NCBI RefSeq assembly: GCF_000239775.1
Contig: NZ_CAFI01000105.1
Span: forward strand, 37,796 to 101,795
Direction: 5' to 3'
Source: Bradyrhizobium sp. ORS 375
Lineage (GTDB): Bacteria; Pseudomonadota; Alphaproteobacteria; Rhizobiales; Xanthobacteraceae
Length of the DNA stretch: 64,000 nt
How positions within the stretch are numbered: position 1 is the first letter of the stretch; every line of letters begins with the position of its first letter. The position numbers were made by a program, and so were the translations under genes. Positions 45,968 through 55,519 of the stretch are shown one piece after another. Under the pieces are notes generated by a model. The model was not told where the DNA came from and made no database searches. It saw only the letters and a list, made by a program, of their open reading frames with translations.

Positions 45968-46363
45968 TCACCGCTGCATCTGCATCAGCTGATCCATCGG
46001 CATCATGTTCTGGTTCAGGTGCGACATGATCCACAGCGAGCCGCCGACCACCAGGAAGACGATGATCAGTCCGAAGGCCAGCGCCAGCACGTTGTTGGTG
46101 TTGTCGGGCCCGGTGGTGATGTGCAGGAAGAACACCAGATGCGCGCCCATCTGCGCGATCGCGAGCACGATGATCGCGACGGGAATCGAGGGCTGCCAGA
46201 CGAGATCAGTCCTGGCGATGAAGAATGATGTTGCCGTCAGCAGCACCGCGAGCCCGAGGCCGGCGACATAGAACAGGATGCGCGAGCGCAGATCGCCATG
46301 CTGCTGTTCGCCGGGTGCGAGATCGGTCTCTACGGGATCGCCCGAGTAGGTCTGCTCGCTCAT
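45968..46363 (-). CDS. cyoD: CyoD, quinol oxidase subunit IV
   Basis: A 131-residue protein with three transmembrane helices (about 28-50, 58-80, 90-112) and the CyoD signature IAQMGAHLVFFLHI. It is the small assembly subunit of bo3-type ubiquinol oxidase. The ATG overlaps the cyoC stop by four bases. The Met/Gln-rich tail NQNMMPMDQLMQMQ is unusual and could bind metal, which is speculation. Confidence 0.9.
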   Translation of the reverse strand: MSEQTYSGDPVETDLAPGEQQHGDLRSRILFYVAGLGLAVLLTATSFFIARTDLVWQPSIPVAIIVLAIAQMGAHLVFFLHITTGPDNTNNVLALAFGLIIVFLVVGGSLWIMSHLNQNMMPMDQLMQMQR

Positions 46364-47001
46364 GTCGCACTCCCCAGCAGATAGACCACGGAGAACACCG
46401 CGACCCAGATGATGTCGAGCGCATGCCAGAACAGCGCGAAGCACAGGATGCGGCGCTCGATGTCGGCGCGGAAGCCCTTGGCCACGACCTGCGCCATCAT
46501 CGTCAGCAGCCAGAGAATGCCGGCCCCGACATGCAGCCCGTGGCAGCCGACCAGCGTGAAGAATGCCGATAGAAAAGCGCTGCGGCTCGGCCCGTCGCCA
46601 CGGCCGACGAGATCGACGAACTCGCGGATCTCGAGCAGCAGGAAGCTGGCGCCGAGCAGACCGGTGACGGCCATCGCGACCTGGAACCAGAGCGCATTGT
46701 GGCGCTCGGCGGCGATGCTCGCCATGCCGCAGGTGAAGCTCGACAAGAGCAGGAGCGCCGTCTCGATCGCGACGTTGCGGACGTCGAACAGCTCCGCTCC
46801 GCCCGGTCCGCCGGCGGTGGCGCCCGACAGCACCGCGAAGCTCGCGAAGAAGCACGAGAACATCACGATATCGGATAGCAGGAAGATCCAGAAGCCGTAT
46901 CCAGTGACGATCCGCTTCGGCGCGGGTCCCTCGTGCTCGGCGGTGCGCAGATGATGCGGATCGGCATAGGCCGGCGCCTGCTCGACAGATGTCACCGACA
47001 T
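46360..47001 (-). CDS. cyoC: CyoC, quinol oxidase subunit III
   Basis: A 213-residue, five-helix subunit III with YGFWIFLLSDIVMFSCFFASFAVL, ETALLLLSSFTCGMA and the C-terminal FALFWHALDIIWVAVFSVVYLLG typical of CyoC. Subunit III stabilises the oxidase. GGAG lies seven bases before the ATG, and only 24 bp separate it from the end of cyoA, where cyoB is expected but absent. Confidence 0.9.
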   Translation of the reverse strand: MSVTSVEQAPAYADPHHLRTAEHEGPAPKRIVTGYGFWIFLLSDIVMFSCFFASFAVLSGATAGGPGGAELFDVRNVAIETALLLLSSFTCGMASIAAERHNALWFQVAMAVTGLLGASFLLLEIREFVDLVGRGDGPSRSAFLSAFFTLVGCHGLHVGAGILWLLTMMAQVVAKGFRADIERRILCFALFWHALDIIWVAVFSVVYLLGSAT

Positions 47002-47025
47002 CGGTCCACTCCGGGTGCAAACGGA

Positions 47026-47859
47026 TCAGTGGCCATGCGACGCTCCGCTCTCCTCTCGCGACCGGTTCTCGCTCAATTGCGGCCCGGGCGCCGGCGGGAT
47101 GTGCTGCATGGCGATCTTGCCGAACAGCTCGGGATCACTGAGCCGGTAGATCCTCGGCGTCTTCTCGACGGATTGCGCGGCGAGCTGCTTGTAGCTCGCC
47201 TCGTCGAGCACCTGGTCGGTCTTGGCCGCATTGGCGACCCAGTTGGAGAAGTCGGGCTGCGACACGACATGGGTGTCGAACATCATGTCGGGAAAGCCGT
47301 CGCCGCTGAACTGCGAGGCGAGCCCCTTGTAGGTGCCGACGTGATCGCCGCGCAGATTGAGCCGGGTCACCATGCCGTTCATGGTGTAGATCATGCCGCC
47401 GAGCTGCGGGATGAAGAACGCGGTCATCACGCTGCCGGAGGTCAGCTCGAGCTGCAGCGGCGCACCGATCGGAACGGTGAGGCTGTTGACGGTGGCGATG
47501 CGCTGATCAGGATAGATGAACAGCCATTTCCAGTCGAGCGACACCGCCTGAATCCGAATGGGAAGGCCGGTGCCGTCGACCGGCTTGCCGGGATCGAGAT
47601 CGTGCGAGCCGATCCAGGCGACGCCGCCGAGCAGGATCACGGTGAGTGCGGGGATGGACCACACCACCAGCTCGACCGCGCCGGAATACGCGAAATCGGG
47701 CCGGTAGCGTGCCCGCGTATTGGAGCTGCGGAACCAGTAGGCGGCGGCCAGCACCGCGATCGAGGTCGGAACGATGATCGCCAGCATGATGATCACGGAA
47801 TCGATCAGGATCGTCTGCTGGGCGGCGGCGATCGGTCCTTTCGGATCGAAAATGTTCAT
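47026..47859 (-). CDS. cyoA: CyoA, quinol oxidase subunit II
   Basis: A 277-residue subunit II with two transmembrane helices (about 18-42 and 60-83) and a cupredoxin domain (QAVSLDWKWLFIYPDQRIATVN through TPRIYR). The CuA cysteine/histidine set of cytochrome c oxidases is missing, as in quinol oxidases. No N-terminal lipobox is evident, unlike E. coli CyoA. It follows the sorbosone-dehydrogenase-like gene after 72 bp. The usual cyoA-cyoB-cyoC order is broken directly after this gene. Confidence 0.9.
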   Translation of the reverse strand: MNIFDPKGPIAAAQQTILIDSVIIMLAIIVPTSIAVLAAAYWFRSSNTRARYRPDFAYSGAVELVVWSIPALTVILLGGVAWIGSHDLDPGKPVDGTGLPIRIQAVSLDWKWLFIYPDQRIATVNSLTVPIGAPLQLELTSGSVMTAFFIPQLGGMIYTMNGMVTRLNLRGDHVGTYKGLASQFSGDGFPDMMFDTHVVSQPDFSNWVANAAKTDQVLDEASYKQLAAQSVEKTPRIYRLSDPELFGKIAMQHIPPAPGPQLSENRSREESGASHGH

Positions 47860-47931
47860 GCGGTCTTCCGGCGTTCAACCCCGCTCCCAACCGACTTCGG
47901 AAGCGGATGTTCCTGCGCCGCAAAACACAGC

Positions 47932-49263
47932 TCAGTGGGTGACGCGCCAGATCGTGCCGTTGCCGTCCTCGGAGATCAGCAGGCTGCCGTCGCGCGCCAC
48001 GGCGACGCCGACCGGCCGGCCCCAGACCTCGCGGTCGTTGATGACGAAACCGGTGACGAAGTCCTCGTATTCGCCGGTCGGAACGCCGTCCTTCAGCCGG
48101 ATGCGGATCACCTTGTAGCCGGTCCGCTTGGATCGGTTCCACGAGCCGTGCTCGGCCGCGAAGGCATCGCCGCGATACTCCGGTGGGAACAGGCTGGCGT
48201 CGTAGAACGTCAGGCCGAGCGAGGCCGAATGCGGCTGCAACAGCACGTCGGGAACGGTGATCCGGCCCTTGAGGTCGGCGCGCTCGCCGCGATGCCGCGG
48301 GTCCTCGTTGTCGCCGATGTAGTACCAGGGCCAGCCGTAGAAACCGCCCTCCTTCACCCGCGTGACGTAGTCCGGCACGAGATCGTCGCCAAGCCCGTCC
48401 CGCTCGTTGGTCGAGCACCACGGCGCGCCGGTCGCGGGCTGGATGGCGAGGCCGACGCAGTTGCGGATGCCGGTCGCGAACAGGCTGCGGTTCTTGCCGT
48501 CGGGATCGAATGCCAGCACGCCGGCGCGATCGCTCTCGCCGCCCCACGCCGCGCCGAGCGGATGCGCCTTGATCCAGGCGGTGAGGCCGCCCGTCGGCTC
48601 GCCCATGGCCTCGCCGACATTTCCGGCGGAGCCGACCGACACCAGCATGCGCTGGCCGTCCGTGGTGAACACCACATCGCGGGTCGAATGGCCGTAGCCG
48701 GCCGGCAGATCGGGCACGACGACCTGCATCGCGCCGGACGCCTTCATGTCGCCGGCCCGATACGGAAAGCGCATCACGCGCTCGGTGCTTGCGACATAGA
48801 CCCATTGCGGATCGCTGCTGGGATAGAAGGCGATGCCGAAGGGATGACCGAGCCGGTCTGCGAAGATCTCGCTCGCGGCGACCGTGCTGCCGTCCTCGCT
48901 CGGCCGCAGCACGCGGACGCGCCCGGCGCGTGTCTCGGCGACGAAGATGTCGCCGTTCGGCGCCGTCCGTATGATGCGCGGCCCGCTCAGCCCTTCGGCG
49001 AACAGCGCGATCTTGAAGCCGTCGACGACCTTGGGCACGGCGGATGCCGGCCGCTGCACCACGCGCGAGACGTTGGCGGCCGAGGCGGTCGCGCCGGGCT
49101 TGGGCAGGTCCGCAGGCCGGATCAGCCTGATCGTGCCGGGCGCATCGCCCTGCCAGCTGCCGAACGCGTCCTTGCCCTTGAGCACCGCGGGCTCGGCGGC
49201 AGCCGCCGTCGCCGTCAGTGCGCTCAACACGCAAACGACAGCCGTTGTGATCCGTCTCGTCAT
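47932..49263 (-). CDS. Exported PQQ-type sugar (sorbosone) dehydrogenase-like protein
   Basis: A 443-residue protein with a signal peptide (VVCVLSALTATAAAAEP) and a six-bladed propeller of the glucose/sorbosone dehydrogenase family (about 80-440). Seen: GHPFGIAFYP, GIRNCVGLAIQPATG, CSTNERDGLGDDLVPDYV and FYGWPWYYIG. Such enzymes oxidise aldoses or sorbosone with PQQ in the periplasm and feed electrons to quinone or cytochrome c. Its place upstream of cyoA suggests a link to respiration. No PQQ synthesis genes are in the window, so the cofactor is inferred. Confidence 0.85.
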   Translation of the reverse strand: MTRRITTAVVCVLSALTATAAAAEPAVLKGKDAFGSWQGDAPGTIRLIRPADLPKPGATASAANVSRVVQRPASAVPKVVDGFKIALFAEGLSGPRIIRTAPNGDIFVAETRAGRVRVLRPSEDGSTVAASEIFADRLGHPFGIAFYPSSDPQWVYVASTERVMRFPYRAGDMKASGAMQVVVPDLPAGYGHSTRDVVFTTDGQRMLVSVGSAGNVGEAMGEPTGGLTAWIKAHPLGAAWGGESDRAGVLAFDPDGKNRSLFATGIRNCVGLAIQPATGAPWCSTNERDGLGDDLVPDYVTRVKEGGFYGWPWYYIGDNEDPRHRGERADLKGRITVPDVLLQPHSASLGLTFYDASLFPPEYRGDAFAAEHGSWNRSKRTGYKVIRIRLKDGVPTGEYEDFVTGFVINDREVWGRPVGVAVARDGSLLISEDGNGTIWRVTH

Positions 49264-49332
49264 GTCGTCCTCGCGCGTCCCAAACGACCGGCAACCTATC
49301 CTGGCCCGGAGATCACGTCGCGAAGCGATGCG

Positions 49333-51129
49333 TCACGACAGCGCGCCGAGCACGCCCCGCGTGGCCTGGTCGATCTCCTCGACATAGCGGCGGCGGGCGA
49401 AGGATTCGGTCAGGAAGCCGATCACCTTGCGGCTGTTCTCCGACTCGAGCACCGCGAGCTCCTCGGCGCCGGAATCGTCGAAGATCTTCATCGCCGTCTT
49501 GACGTTCATTTCGGGCAACAGCGCGACCTCGAAATATTTGGCGAGCTCGACCACCTGGATCTCGTCGGCGATGGAGTCGAGCTCGCCGGAGAACAGATCG
49601 GGCAGCGACACCAGCCCGCAATAATCGTCGCTGTTGTTGACCACCACCACGGCCTGCCGCGTGCCGAGCGCGAACTCGCGCCGGCAGGCTGCGATGCTGG
49701 TGGTGGTCGGCACCTTGGCGACGTCGGAGCGCATCAGCCGCTCGACGGTGAGGTTGCGCAGCCAGCCGACATCATTGGCGCTGCGGATGGTCTCGCCGCG
49801 CAGATGCAGCCGCCAGGTCGAGAACGAGTGCCCGAACAGCACGCGTACGCACACCGAGGTTACGATGCAGGCACCGAGCACCACGGCGGTGACGTCGACG
49901 CTACGGGTCATCTCCAGCACCAGGAACGACATCGTCAACGGCCCGCCGACGATGGCGACGCCTAGCGTAGCCATGCCCGTGAGCATCGCCACCAGCGGAT
50001 CAACCGCGATGCTGAGCCCGGCCAGCGCCAACAGTCCTGCGAACAGCTTGCCGAGCAGGCTGCCGATGAACAGCGAGGCGAAGAACAGTCCGCCGCGGAA
50101 ACCGGAGGCCAACGAGATCAGGCACGCGGCGAGCTTGAGCACGATGATGGTGGCGATGAGGCCGACCGCCATCTCGCGATGCAGGTCGAGCAGCATCGCG
50201 CCGTGACCCGCCGCCAGCACCTGCGGCGTGACGATCGCCATGGCGCCGACGCAGAGACCGCCGATCACAGGGCGCAGCCAGACCGGAATGCGGACGAACA
50301 GCCGCTCCACCGCCGGCGAGGCGCGCATCACCACGATGCCGATGAAGGCGACCAGCAGCGCCAGCACGAACAGCGCAATGTACTGCTCGAAGCCGACCGC
50401 ACCGACCTTCTGGATCTCGAGCGAATACGGCGCGCCGGTGAGATATTGCGAGGTCAGCGCCCCCGCCAGCGAGGCCGCCAGAATCGGCGCCGCGCTGCCG
50501 ACCGAATAGACGCCGACGATCAGCTCGCAGGCATAGAACGCACCGGTGATCGGCGCGCCGAAGGCGGCGGCGATGGCGGCAGCGGCGCCACAGCCGACGA
50601 TCAGCCTGAGGTCGTTGCGGCGAAGCGTGAGATATTGGCCGAGCAGCGAGGCGACGCCGGCGCCGATCTGGGTGTAGCCGGCCTCGAGGCCGACCGAGGC
50701 GCCGGAGCCGTTGGAGACCAGGGTCTGGCTGCTGACCACGAGGCTGTCGCGCATCGACAGCCGGCCTCCGCGCAGCGCATTGGCCTCGACCGGGTCGACG
50801 GCCGCCGCGATCTTCCAGCGCCGCCGCTGCCATTCCATCAGGCCCAGGATGAGGCCGCCGAGCGCTGGCGCGATCAGCGCAACGACCGGGTTGACCCAGG
50901 CGTTGGCGCTGAGCCGGACGTCGATCGGGATGCCGAAGATGACCACATGCGCGAGCTGCGCGATCAGGCTCATCACCGTCACGATGGCGCCGGTGGACAC
51001 GCCGATCACCAGGGCCAGCGGTATCAGGTAGAACTCGTTGCTGCGCAGCAGCGCCCGCAGCCGCGTGACCACCCGGTTCGAGGCCTTGCGATCGATGATA
51101 TGCGACAGCGTGGAGAGCACGAGAGCCAT
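49333..51129 (-). CDS. ClC-family channel/transporter with CBS tail, variant selectivity motifs
   Basis: A 598-residue ClC protein: about ten to twelve membrane helices (25-440) and a C-terminal CBS pair (about 455-590, VERLMRSDVAKVPTTTSIAA). The chloride-binding loops differ from the canonical ones: GKEGP reads GLEAG, keeping the gating Glu, the GSGIP site is not recognisable (ALRGGRLSM lies there) and GxFxP reads GGLFFAS. It could carry another anion or be unselective. The start MALVLSTLSHII is preceded by GGGAGG; longer frames upstream are intergenic. Confidence 0.85.
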   Translation of the reverse strand: MALVLSTLSHIIDRKASNRVVTRLRALLRSNEFYLIPLALVIGVSTGAIVTVMSLIAQLAHVVIFGIPIDVRLSANAWVNPVVALIAPALGGLILGLMEWQRRRWKIAAAVDPVEANALRGGRLSMRDSLVVSSQTLVSNGSGASVGLEAGYTQIGAGVASLLGQYLTLRRNDLRLIVGCGAAAAIAAAFGAPITGAFYACELIVGVYSVGSAAPILAASLAGALTSQYLTGAPYSLEIQKVGAVGFEQYIALFVLALLVAFIGIVVMRASPAVERLFVRIPVWLRPVIGGLCVGAMAIVTPQVLAAGHGAMLLDLHREMAVGLIATIIVLKLAACLISLASGFRGGLFFASLFIGSLLGKLFAGLLALAGLSIAVDPLVAMLTGMATLGVAIVGGPLTMSFLVLEMTRSVDVTAVVLGACIVTSVCVRVLFGHSFSTWRLHLRGETIRSANDVGWLRNLTVERLMRSDVAKVPTTTSIAACRREFALGTRQAVVVVNNSDDYCGLVSLPDLFSGELDSIADEIQVVELAKYFEVALLPEMNVKTAMKIFDDSGAEELAVLESENSRKVIGFLTESFARRRYVEEIDQATRGVLGALS

Positions 51130-51367
51130 TTCTTCTACGATGAGGCCTCCCGGTGGCAATAACCTGTCGCAACTAGCGGAACAAGCGCGAATTCCCTTCC
51201 AGTCGAAACGTGGTTGACTGGTCCGGAAAGTGGAACCGTCGGGCCTCCTTGAGGAGCCGGCATCAACGACCCAGAGCCCCGAAAGTCGCAAAGTGTCCCT
51301 CAAAGGGCAACGCCCGCTGCGGGGGTCCGCAACGGGCGCAGATGAATTGGATGAGAGGAAGGGTCCC

Positions 51368-52600
51368 TCAGATCCGCTCGATGATGATCGCCGGCGCCAT
51401 GCCCCCGGCCGCGCACATCGTCACCAGGCCGCGCTTGAGGTCGCGCCGCTCCAGTTCGTCGAGCACGGTGCCGATCAGGATGGACCCGGTGGCGCCGATC
51501 GGGTGTCCGAGGGCGATCGAGCCACCGTTCACATTGACCTTGGCGCGATCGAGCTTGAGGTCGCGAATGTACTTCTCGGCCACGACCGCGAAGGCCTCGT
51601 TGATCTCGAACAGGTCGATGTCGTCGATCGTCAGCCCGGCCTTGGCCAGCACCTTGCGCGTGGCCGGCACCGGCGCGTTGAGCATCAAGGTCGGGTCGTC
51701 GCCCATGTTGGCCATGGCCACGACGCGCGCCCGCGGCTTCAGACCATGGGCCTTGGCATAGGACGGCGAGGCCAGCAGCAGCGCGGCGGCGCCATCGACG
51801 ACGCCCGAGGAGTTGCCGGCATGATGCATGAACTCGATCTCGAGGCCGGGATAGCGCTGCAGGATCAGGTTGCGATAGGTCGTGCCCTTGTCGTCGAGCG
51901 CATAGTCGGCAATCGCCGGGAATGCCGGCTTCAACCCGGCGAGCGCCTCGGCTGTGGTCTGCGGCCGCGGATATTCCTCATGGTCGAGCGCAAGGCTACC
52001 GTCGTCGCGATGCACCGGCACGAGGCTCTTCTTGAAGTGCCCGGCCTGGATCGCCGCCGCCGCCCGCTTCTGGCTCTCCAGCCCGAGCGCGTCGACATCG
52101 GCCCGCGTAATGCCTTCCATGGTGGCGATGGCATCGGCGCAGACGCCCTGGTGCGACTGCGGATGCAGCGCGCGCAGATGCAGATTGCCGGCATCCATCA
52201 TCAGCGGCCCCTCGCCGCGCCGGCCCTCCATCGACATCATCTCGCAGCCGCCGGCGATGACGAGGTCCTCCTGCCCGGCCATGATCTGGGCCGCAGCAAT
52301 GTTGACGCTGGTAATGCCGGAACCGCAGAAGCGGTCGAGCGTGACACCGGAGGCGCGGATGTCGTAGCCGGCATCGAGCGCCGACATCCGGCCGAGATCG
52401 CCGCTCTGCGGGCCGCGCTGCGACGAGCAGCCCCAGATGATGTCGTCGACATCGCCGGTATTGATGCCGGTCCGCTCGGCTAGCGCGCGCAGCACGGTCG
52501 CGCCGAGATGCTGCGGATGCAGCCCGGCCAGCGCGCCCTTGCCGGCCTTGCCGATACCACGCGGAGTTCTGCAGGCGTCGATGATGAGCGCGTCGACCAT
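51368..52600 (-). CDS. Thiolase (acetyl-CoA acyltransferase family)
   Basis: A 410-residue thiolase. The nucleophilic Cys92 is in LDRFCGSGITS, the second active-site region is NVNGGSIALGHPIGATG and the acid/base Cys is in MCAAGGMAPA. All catalytic residues are present. MRRGEGPLMMDAG-type insert (SMEGRRGEGPLMM) is typical of the FadA/acetyl-CoA C-acyltransferase branch with unclear chain-length preference. No hydratase or dehydrogenase is next to it, so it may serve beta-oxidation or aromatic acid breakdown. Confidence 0.92.
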   Translation of the reverse strand: MVDALIIDACRTPRGIGKAGKGALAGLHPQHLGATVLRALAERTGINTGDVDDIIWGCSSQRGPQSGDLGRMSALDAGYDIRASGVTLDRFCGSGITSVNIAAAQIMAGQEDLVIAGGCEMMSMEGRRGEGPLMMDAGNLHLRALHPQSHQGVCADAIATMEGITRADVDALGLESQKRAAAAIQAGHFKKSLVPVHRDDGSLALDHEEYPRPQTTAEALAGLKPAFPAIADYALDDKGTTYRNLILQRYPGLEIEFMHHAGNSSGVVDGAAALLLASPSYAKAHGLKPRARVVAMANMGDDPTLMLNAPVPATRKVLAKAGLTIDDIDLFEINEAFAVVAEKYIRDLKLDRAKVNVNGGSIALGHPIGATGSILIGTVLDELERRDLKRGLVTMCAAGGMAPAIIIERI

Positions 52601-53189
52601 GGTGCTTCCTTTGCCCGATGTTGTTGTGAGACCGGCAGCGGCGTCGCGCCGGCACGATCGCCTTTGCTGTCGCATAGCATTCCGGCCGCCGTCGCGACAA
52701 CGCTGGTTGAAGCTGCAAGCGCATGTCCAAAACGCACGCCATGGCGTTGAGGCTACTCACCTTTCCGTCCCGCGAACAATTCGGCGCAGCGGCGCGATAG
52801 AGCCACCTTCTGGCCATTCGGTTGAAGCGCATCTTCCACCCGGTCGCGTGCGTTGCAACGCAGCGCCGGGCGCCGACCTGCAAGATTGCAAGACGTCCGC
52901 AGCGCATTGTCCAACCAAGAGAACTGACCGTTCGCCCAACGCTCCTTGCCAGGCTCCGACGCCTGCAAGATCTTCGAACGCGGAAACGGATTGCGATCGC
53001 GGCGATGAGCCCCCGTTGCGACAGGGACGCTGCAAGGCGCCGGGTCGGGAGGACGCCATGATCGCGATGTCACGTTGCAAAGCCGCCTGATCTCTACGCC
53101 GCGGCGTGAAGATAGCGATCATGAAAGACGCTGCGGGACGGCAGGCGATGCCTGCCGGTGATCGCGGCCATTCCGAGGAGGACGCTGTG
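52601..53189. other. 589-bp intergenic region without a recognised gene
   Basis: Between the divergent thiolase and amidohydrolase genes. Short frames on both strands have Arg/Ser-rich, domain-free translations. It must hold both promoters; I see no clear operator, repeat or RNA gene. A GAGGAGG ribosome site at its right end serves the amidohydrolase. Confidence 0.6.
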
Positions 53190-54161
53190 ATGTTGAGGCG
53201 AGATCTGCTGGCGACCATCGCCGGACTGGGCACGGCAGGCATGCTCGGCGCCATCCCTGCACGACTGGCCGCGGAGGAGGCCAAGATCCCCAGCATTCCC
53301 GGGCCCGATCCGGTGACGAAGGCCCCGAGCTACAAGGCGCCGCCGGGCAGCGTCGATACCCACACCCACATCTTCGGACCGGCCGCGACCTATCCGTTCT
53401 CGCCCACCCGGCCCTACACGCCACCCGACGCATCGCTGGAGATGTTCAGCGCCTTGCACGCCAAGATCGGCGTCGAACGCGCCGTCATTGTCAATGCCAC
53501 CGTTCATGGCACCGACAATCGCGTCGTCACCGACGCCATCGCGCAGAGCAACGGCAACTACAAGGGTGTCGCCAATATCAACGCGGCAATGTCCGACGCC
53601 GATCTCGCCGCGCTCGGCAAGGCCGGCATCTGCGCCTGCCGCTTCGCCTTCCTCCGCCGTCTCGGCGGCGTCGGCGACATGAAGGTCTTCCGCACCCTGG
53701 TCGACCGCGTCGCGGCGATCGGCTGGCATGTCGACATCTATCTCGAGGCCGGGACGATCCAGGAATTCGTGCCGATCCTCAAGGCGCTGCCGGTCACCTA
53801 TGTGATCGACCATATGGGCACGATCAGCGCCGCCAAGGGCATCGACGACGCCGAGTTCAAGGCGCTGCTCGACCTGCAGGCGAGCGACGATAGATGTTGG
53901 GTGAAGATCACCGGTCCCGAGCGCGCCTCGGCCTCCGGCCCTCCGTTCCACGATGCGGTGCCGTTCGCCCGCAAGCTGATCGAGAATGCGGCGGACCGCG
54001 TCATCTGGGGTACCGACTGGCCCCATCCGAACGTCAAGATCATGCCCAATGACGGCGATCTGGTCGATCTGATCCCGCTCTACGCCCCGGATCCGGCCAT
54101 GCAGCGAAAGCTGCTTGTCAGCAATCCCGAACGGCTGTTCAAGTTCGAGCCGAAGAGCTGA
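53190..54161 (+). CDS. Exported TIM-barrel amidohydrolase (Amidohydro_2)
   Basis: A 323-residue metal-dependent hydrolase with a leader peptide (MLRRDLLATIAGLGTAGMLG, Tat-like). Metal-site features are VDTHTHIFG, a His in TYVIDHMG and the Asp in VIWGTDWPHPN. The segment PTRPYTPPDASLEMFSALHAKIGVER is shared with 2-pyrone-4,6-dicarboxylate lactonase (LigI) and galactarolactone isomerase-like proteins. The downstream dicarboxylate carrier gene, 44 bp on, suggests an acidic substrate. GAGGAGG seven bases before the ATG sets the start. Confidence 0.85.
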   Translation: MLRRDLLATIAGLGTAGMLGAIPARLAAEEAKIPSIPGPDPVTKAPSYKAPPGSVDTHTHIFGPAATYPFSPTRPYTPPDASLEMFSALHAKIGVERAVIVNATVHGTDNRVVTDAIAQSNGNYKGVANINAAMSDADLAALGKAGICACRFAFLRRLGGVGDMKVFRTLVDRVAAIGWHVDIYLEAGTIQEFVPILKALPVTYVIDHMGTISAAKGIDDAEFKALLDLQASDDRCWVKITGPERASASGPPFHDAVPFARKLIENAADRVIWGTDWPHPNVKIMPNDGDLVDLIPLYAPDPAMQRKLLVSNPERLFKFEPKS

Positions 54162-54205
54162 GTCACCACACCCGACCTTCGATCCCTACAGCGACAGGAC
54201 CGATC

Positions 54206-55519
54206 ATGACTGCCACGACTCTCGCCGCCGACAGCAAGACGGGCGCCCGCCGCGCCTGGTGGAAGGAGCTGTGGGTGCAGGTCATGATCGCGATGGCCGC
54301 CGGCATCCTGCTCGGCGCGGTGAAGCCGGATCTCGGCGCCCAGATGCAGCCGCTGGGCGATGCCTTCATCAAGGCGATCCGGATGCTGATCGCGCCGATC
54401 ATCTTCTGCACCGTCGTCAACGGCATCGCCCACATGGCCGACATGGCCAAGGTCGGCCGCGTCGCCATCAAGGCGCTGGTCTATTTCGAGGTGATCACGA
54501 CGCTCGCGCTGATCATTGGCCTTGCCGCGGTCAATCTGTTCCAGCCCGGCGTCGGCATGAATGTCGACCCCGCGACGATCAACTCCGCATCCATCGAGCC
54601 CTATGTCAAGCAGACCGCGGCGGTCGGCTTCGTGCCGTTCCTGCTCAACATCATTCCGCAGACCTTCGTCGGCGCCTTCGCGGAAGGCAACATCCTGCAG
54701 GTGCTGTTCATCTCGGTAATGTGCGGCTTTGCGCTGATCTGGCTCGGCGACCGCGCCAAGGCGGTGACCGACGTGATCGAGGTCGCCGGCCAGATGATCT
54801 TCGGCGTCGTCAGGATCGTGATGTGGGCGGCGCCGCTCGGCGCCTTCGGAGCCATCGCCTTCACCGTCGGCAAGTTCGGCGTCGGCTCGCTCGCCAAGCT
54901 CGGCCTGCTGCTCGGCAGCTTCTATCTGACCTGCCTGATCTTCATCGCCGCAGTGCTCGGCCCCATCGCCGCCCTGACCGGCTTCAGCCTGTGGAAGCTG
55001 ATCCGCTACATCCGCGACGAGGTGATGGTCTGCATCGCGACCACGTCGTCGGAGACGGTGCTGCCGCGCATGCTCGAGAAAATGGAAGCCGCCGGCTGCG
55101 AGCGCAGCATCGTCGGTCTCGTCATCCCGACCGGCTATTCGTTCAATCTCGACGGCACCTGCCTCTACCTCGCCACCGCCGCGGTGTTTCTCGCACAAGC
55201 CACAAATACCCAGCTCGACATCGGCCATCAGATCGGCCTGCTCCTGATCCTGCTCGTCACATCGAAGGGCGCGGCCGGCATCGCCGGCGCGGCCTTCGTG
55301 GTGCTGGCCGCCACGCTGGCAGCCACCGGCACCATTCCCGTCGCCAGCGTCGCGCTGGTGCTCGGCATCCACCGCCTGATGTCCCAAGGGCTGACGCCGA
55401 CCAACCTGATCGGCAATGCGGTGGCGACCATCGTCATCGCCAGATGGGAGAACGCGCTCGACTCGGAGCGGCTGAAGCAGGTGCTCGATGGCAGCAAGAC
55501 GGCATTTGATGCAAATTGA
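54206..55519 (+). CDS. dctA: C4-dicarboxylate/Na+ or H+ symporter (DctA family)
   Basis: A 437-residue DAACS-family carrier. The serine-rich hairpin is IATTSSETVLPRMLEKME, the ion/substrate helix PTGYSFNLDGTCLYLA, and the second hairpin TSKGAAGIAGAAF. The last helix reads GIHRLMSQGLTPTNLIGNAVAT where rhizobial DctA has DRFMSEARALTN, so the specificity may differ from succinate/malate. No dctBD sensor system is nearby. It is probably transcribed with the upstream amidohydrolase. Confidence 0.87.
   Translation: MTATTLAADSKTGARRAWWKELWVQVMIAMAAGILLGAVKPDLGAQMQPLGDAFIKAIRMLIAPIIFCTVVNGIAHMADMAKVGRVAIKALVYFEVITTLALIIGLAAVNLFQPGVGMNVDPATINSASIEPYVKQTAAVGFVPFLLNIIPQTFVGAFAEGNILQVLFISVMCGFALIWLGDRAKAVTDVIEVAGQMIFGVVRIVMWAAPLGAFGAIAFTVGKFGVGSLAKLGLLLGSFYLTCLIFIAAVLGPIAALTGFSLWKLIRYIRDEVMVCIATTSSETVLPRMLEKMEAAGCERSIVGLVIPTGYSFNLDGTCLYLATAAVFLAQATNTQLDIGHQIGLLLILLVTSKGAAGIAGAAFVVLAATLAATGTIPVASVALVLGIHRLMSQGLTPTNLIGNAVATIVIARWENALDSERLKQVLDGSKTAFDAN

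Noticed and set aside
46933-49965. A plus-strand open frame of about 1000 codons
   Set aside because: Antisense to cyoA, the sorbosone-dehydrogenase-like gene and part of the ClC gene, which all have clear family motifs; the composition is that of a shadow frame.
52757-53296. A 179-codon minus-strand frame upstream of the amidohydrolase
   Set aside because: It overlaps the true amidohydrolase start and its ribosome site, and the translation is low-complexity without recognisable family.
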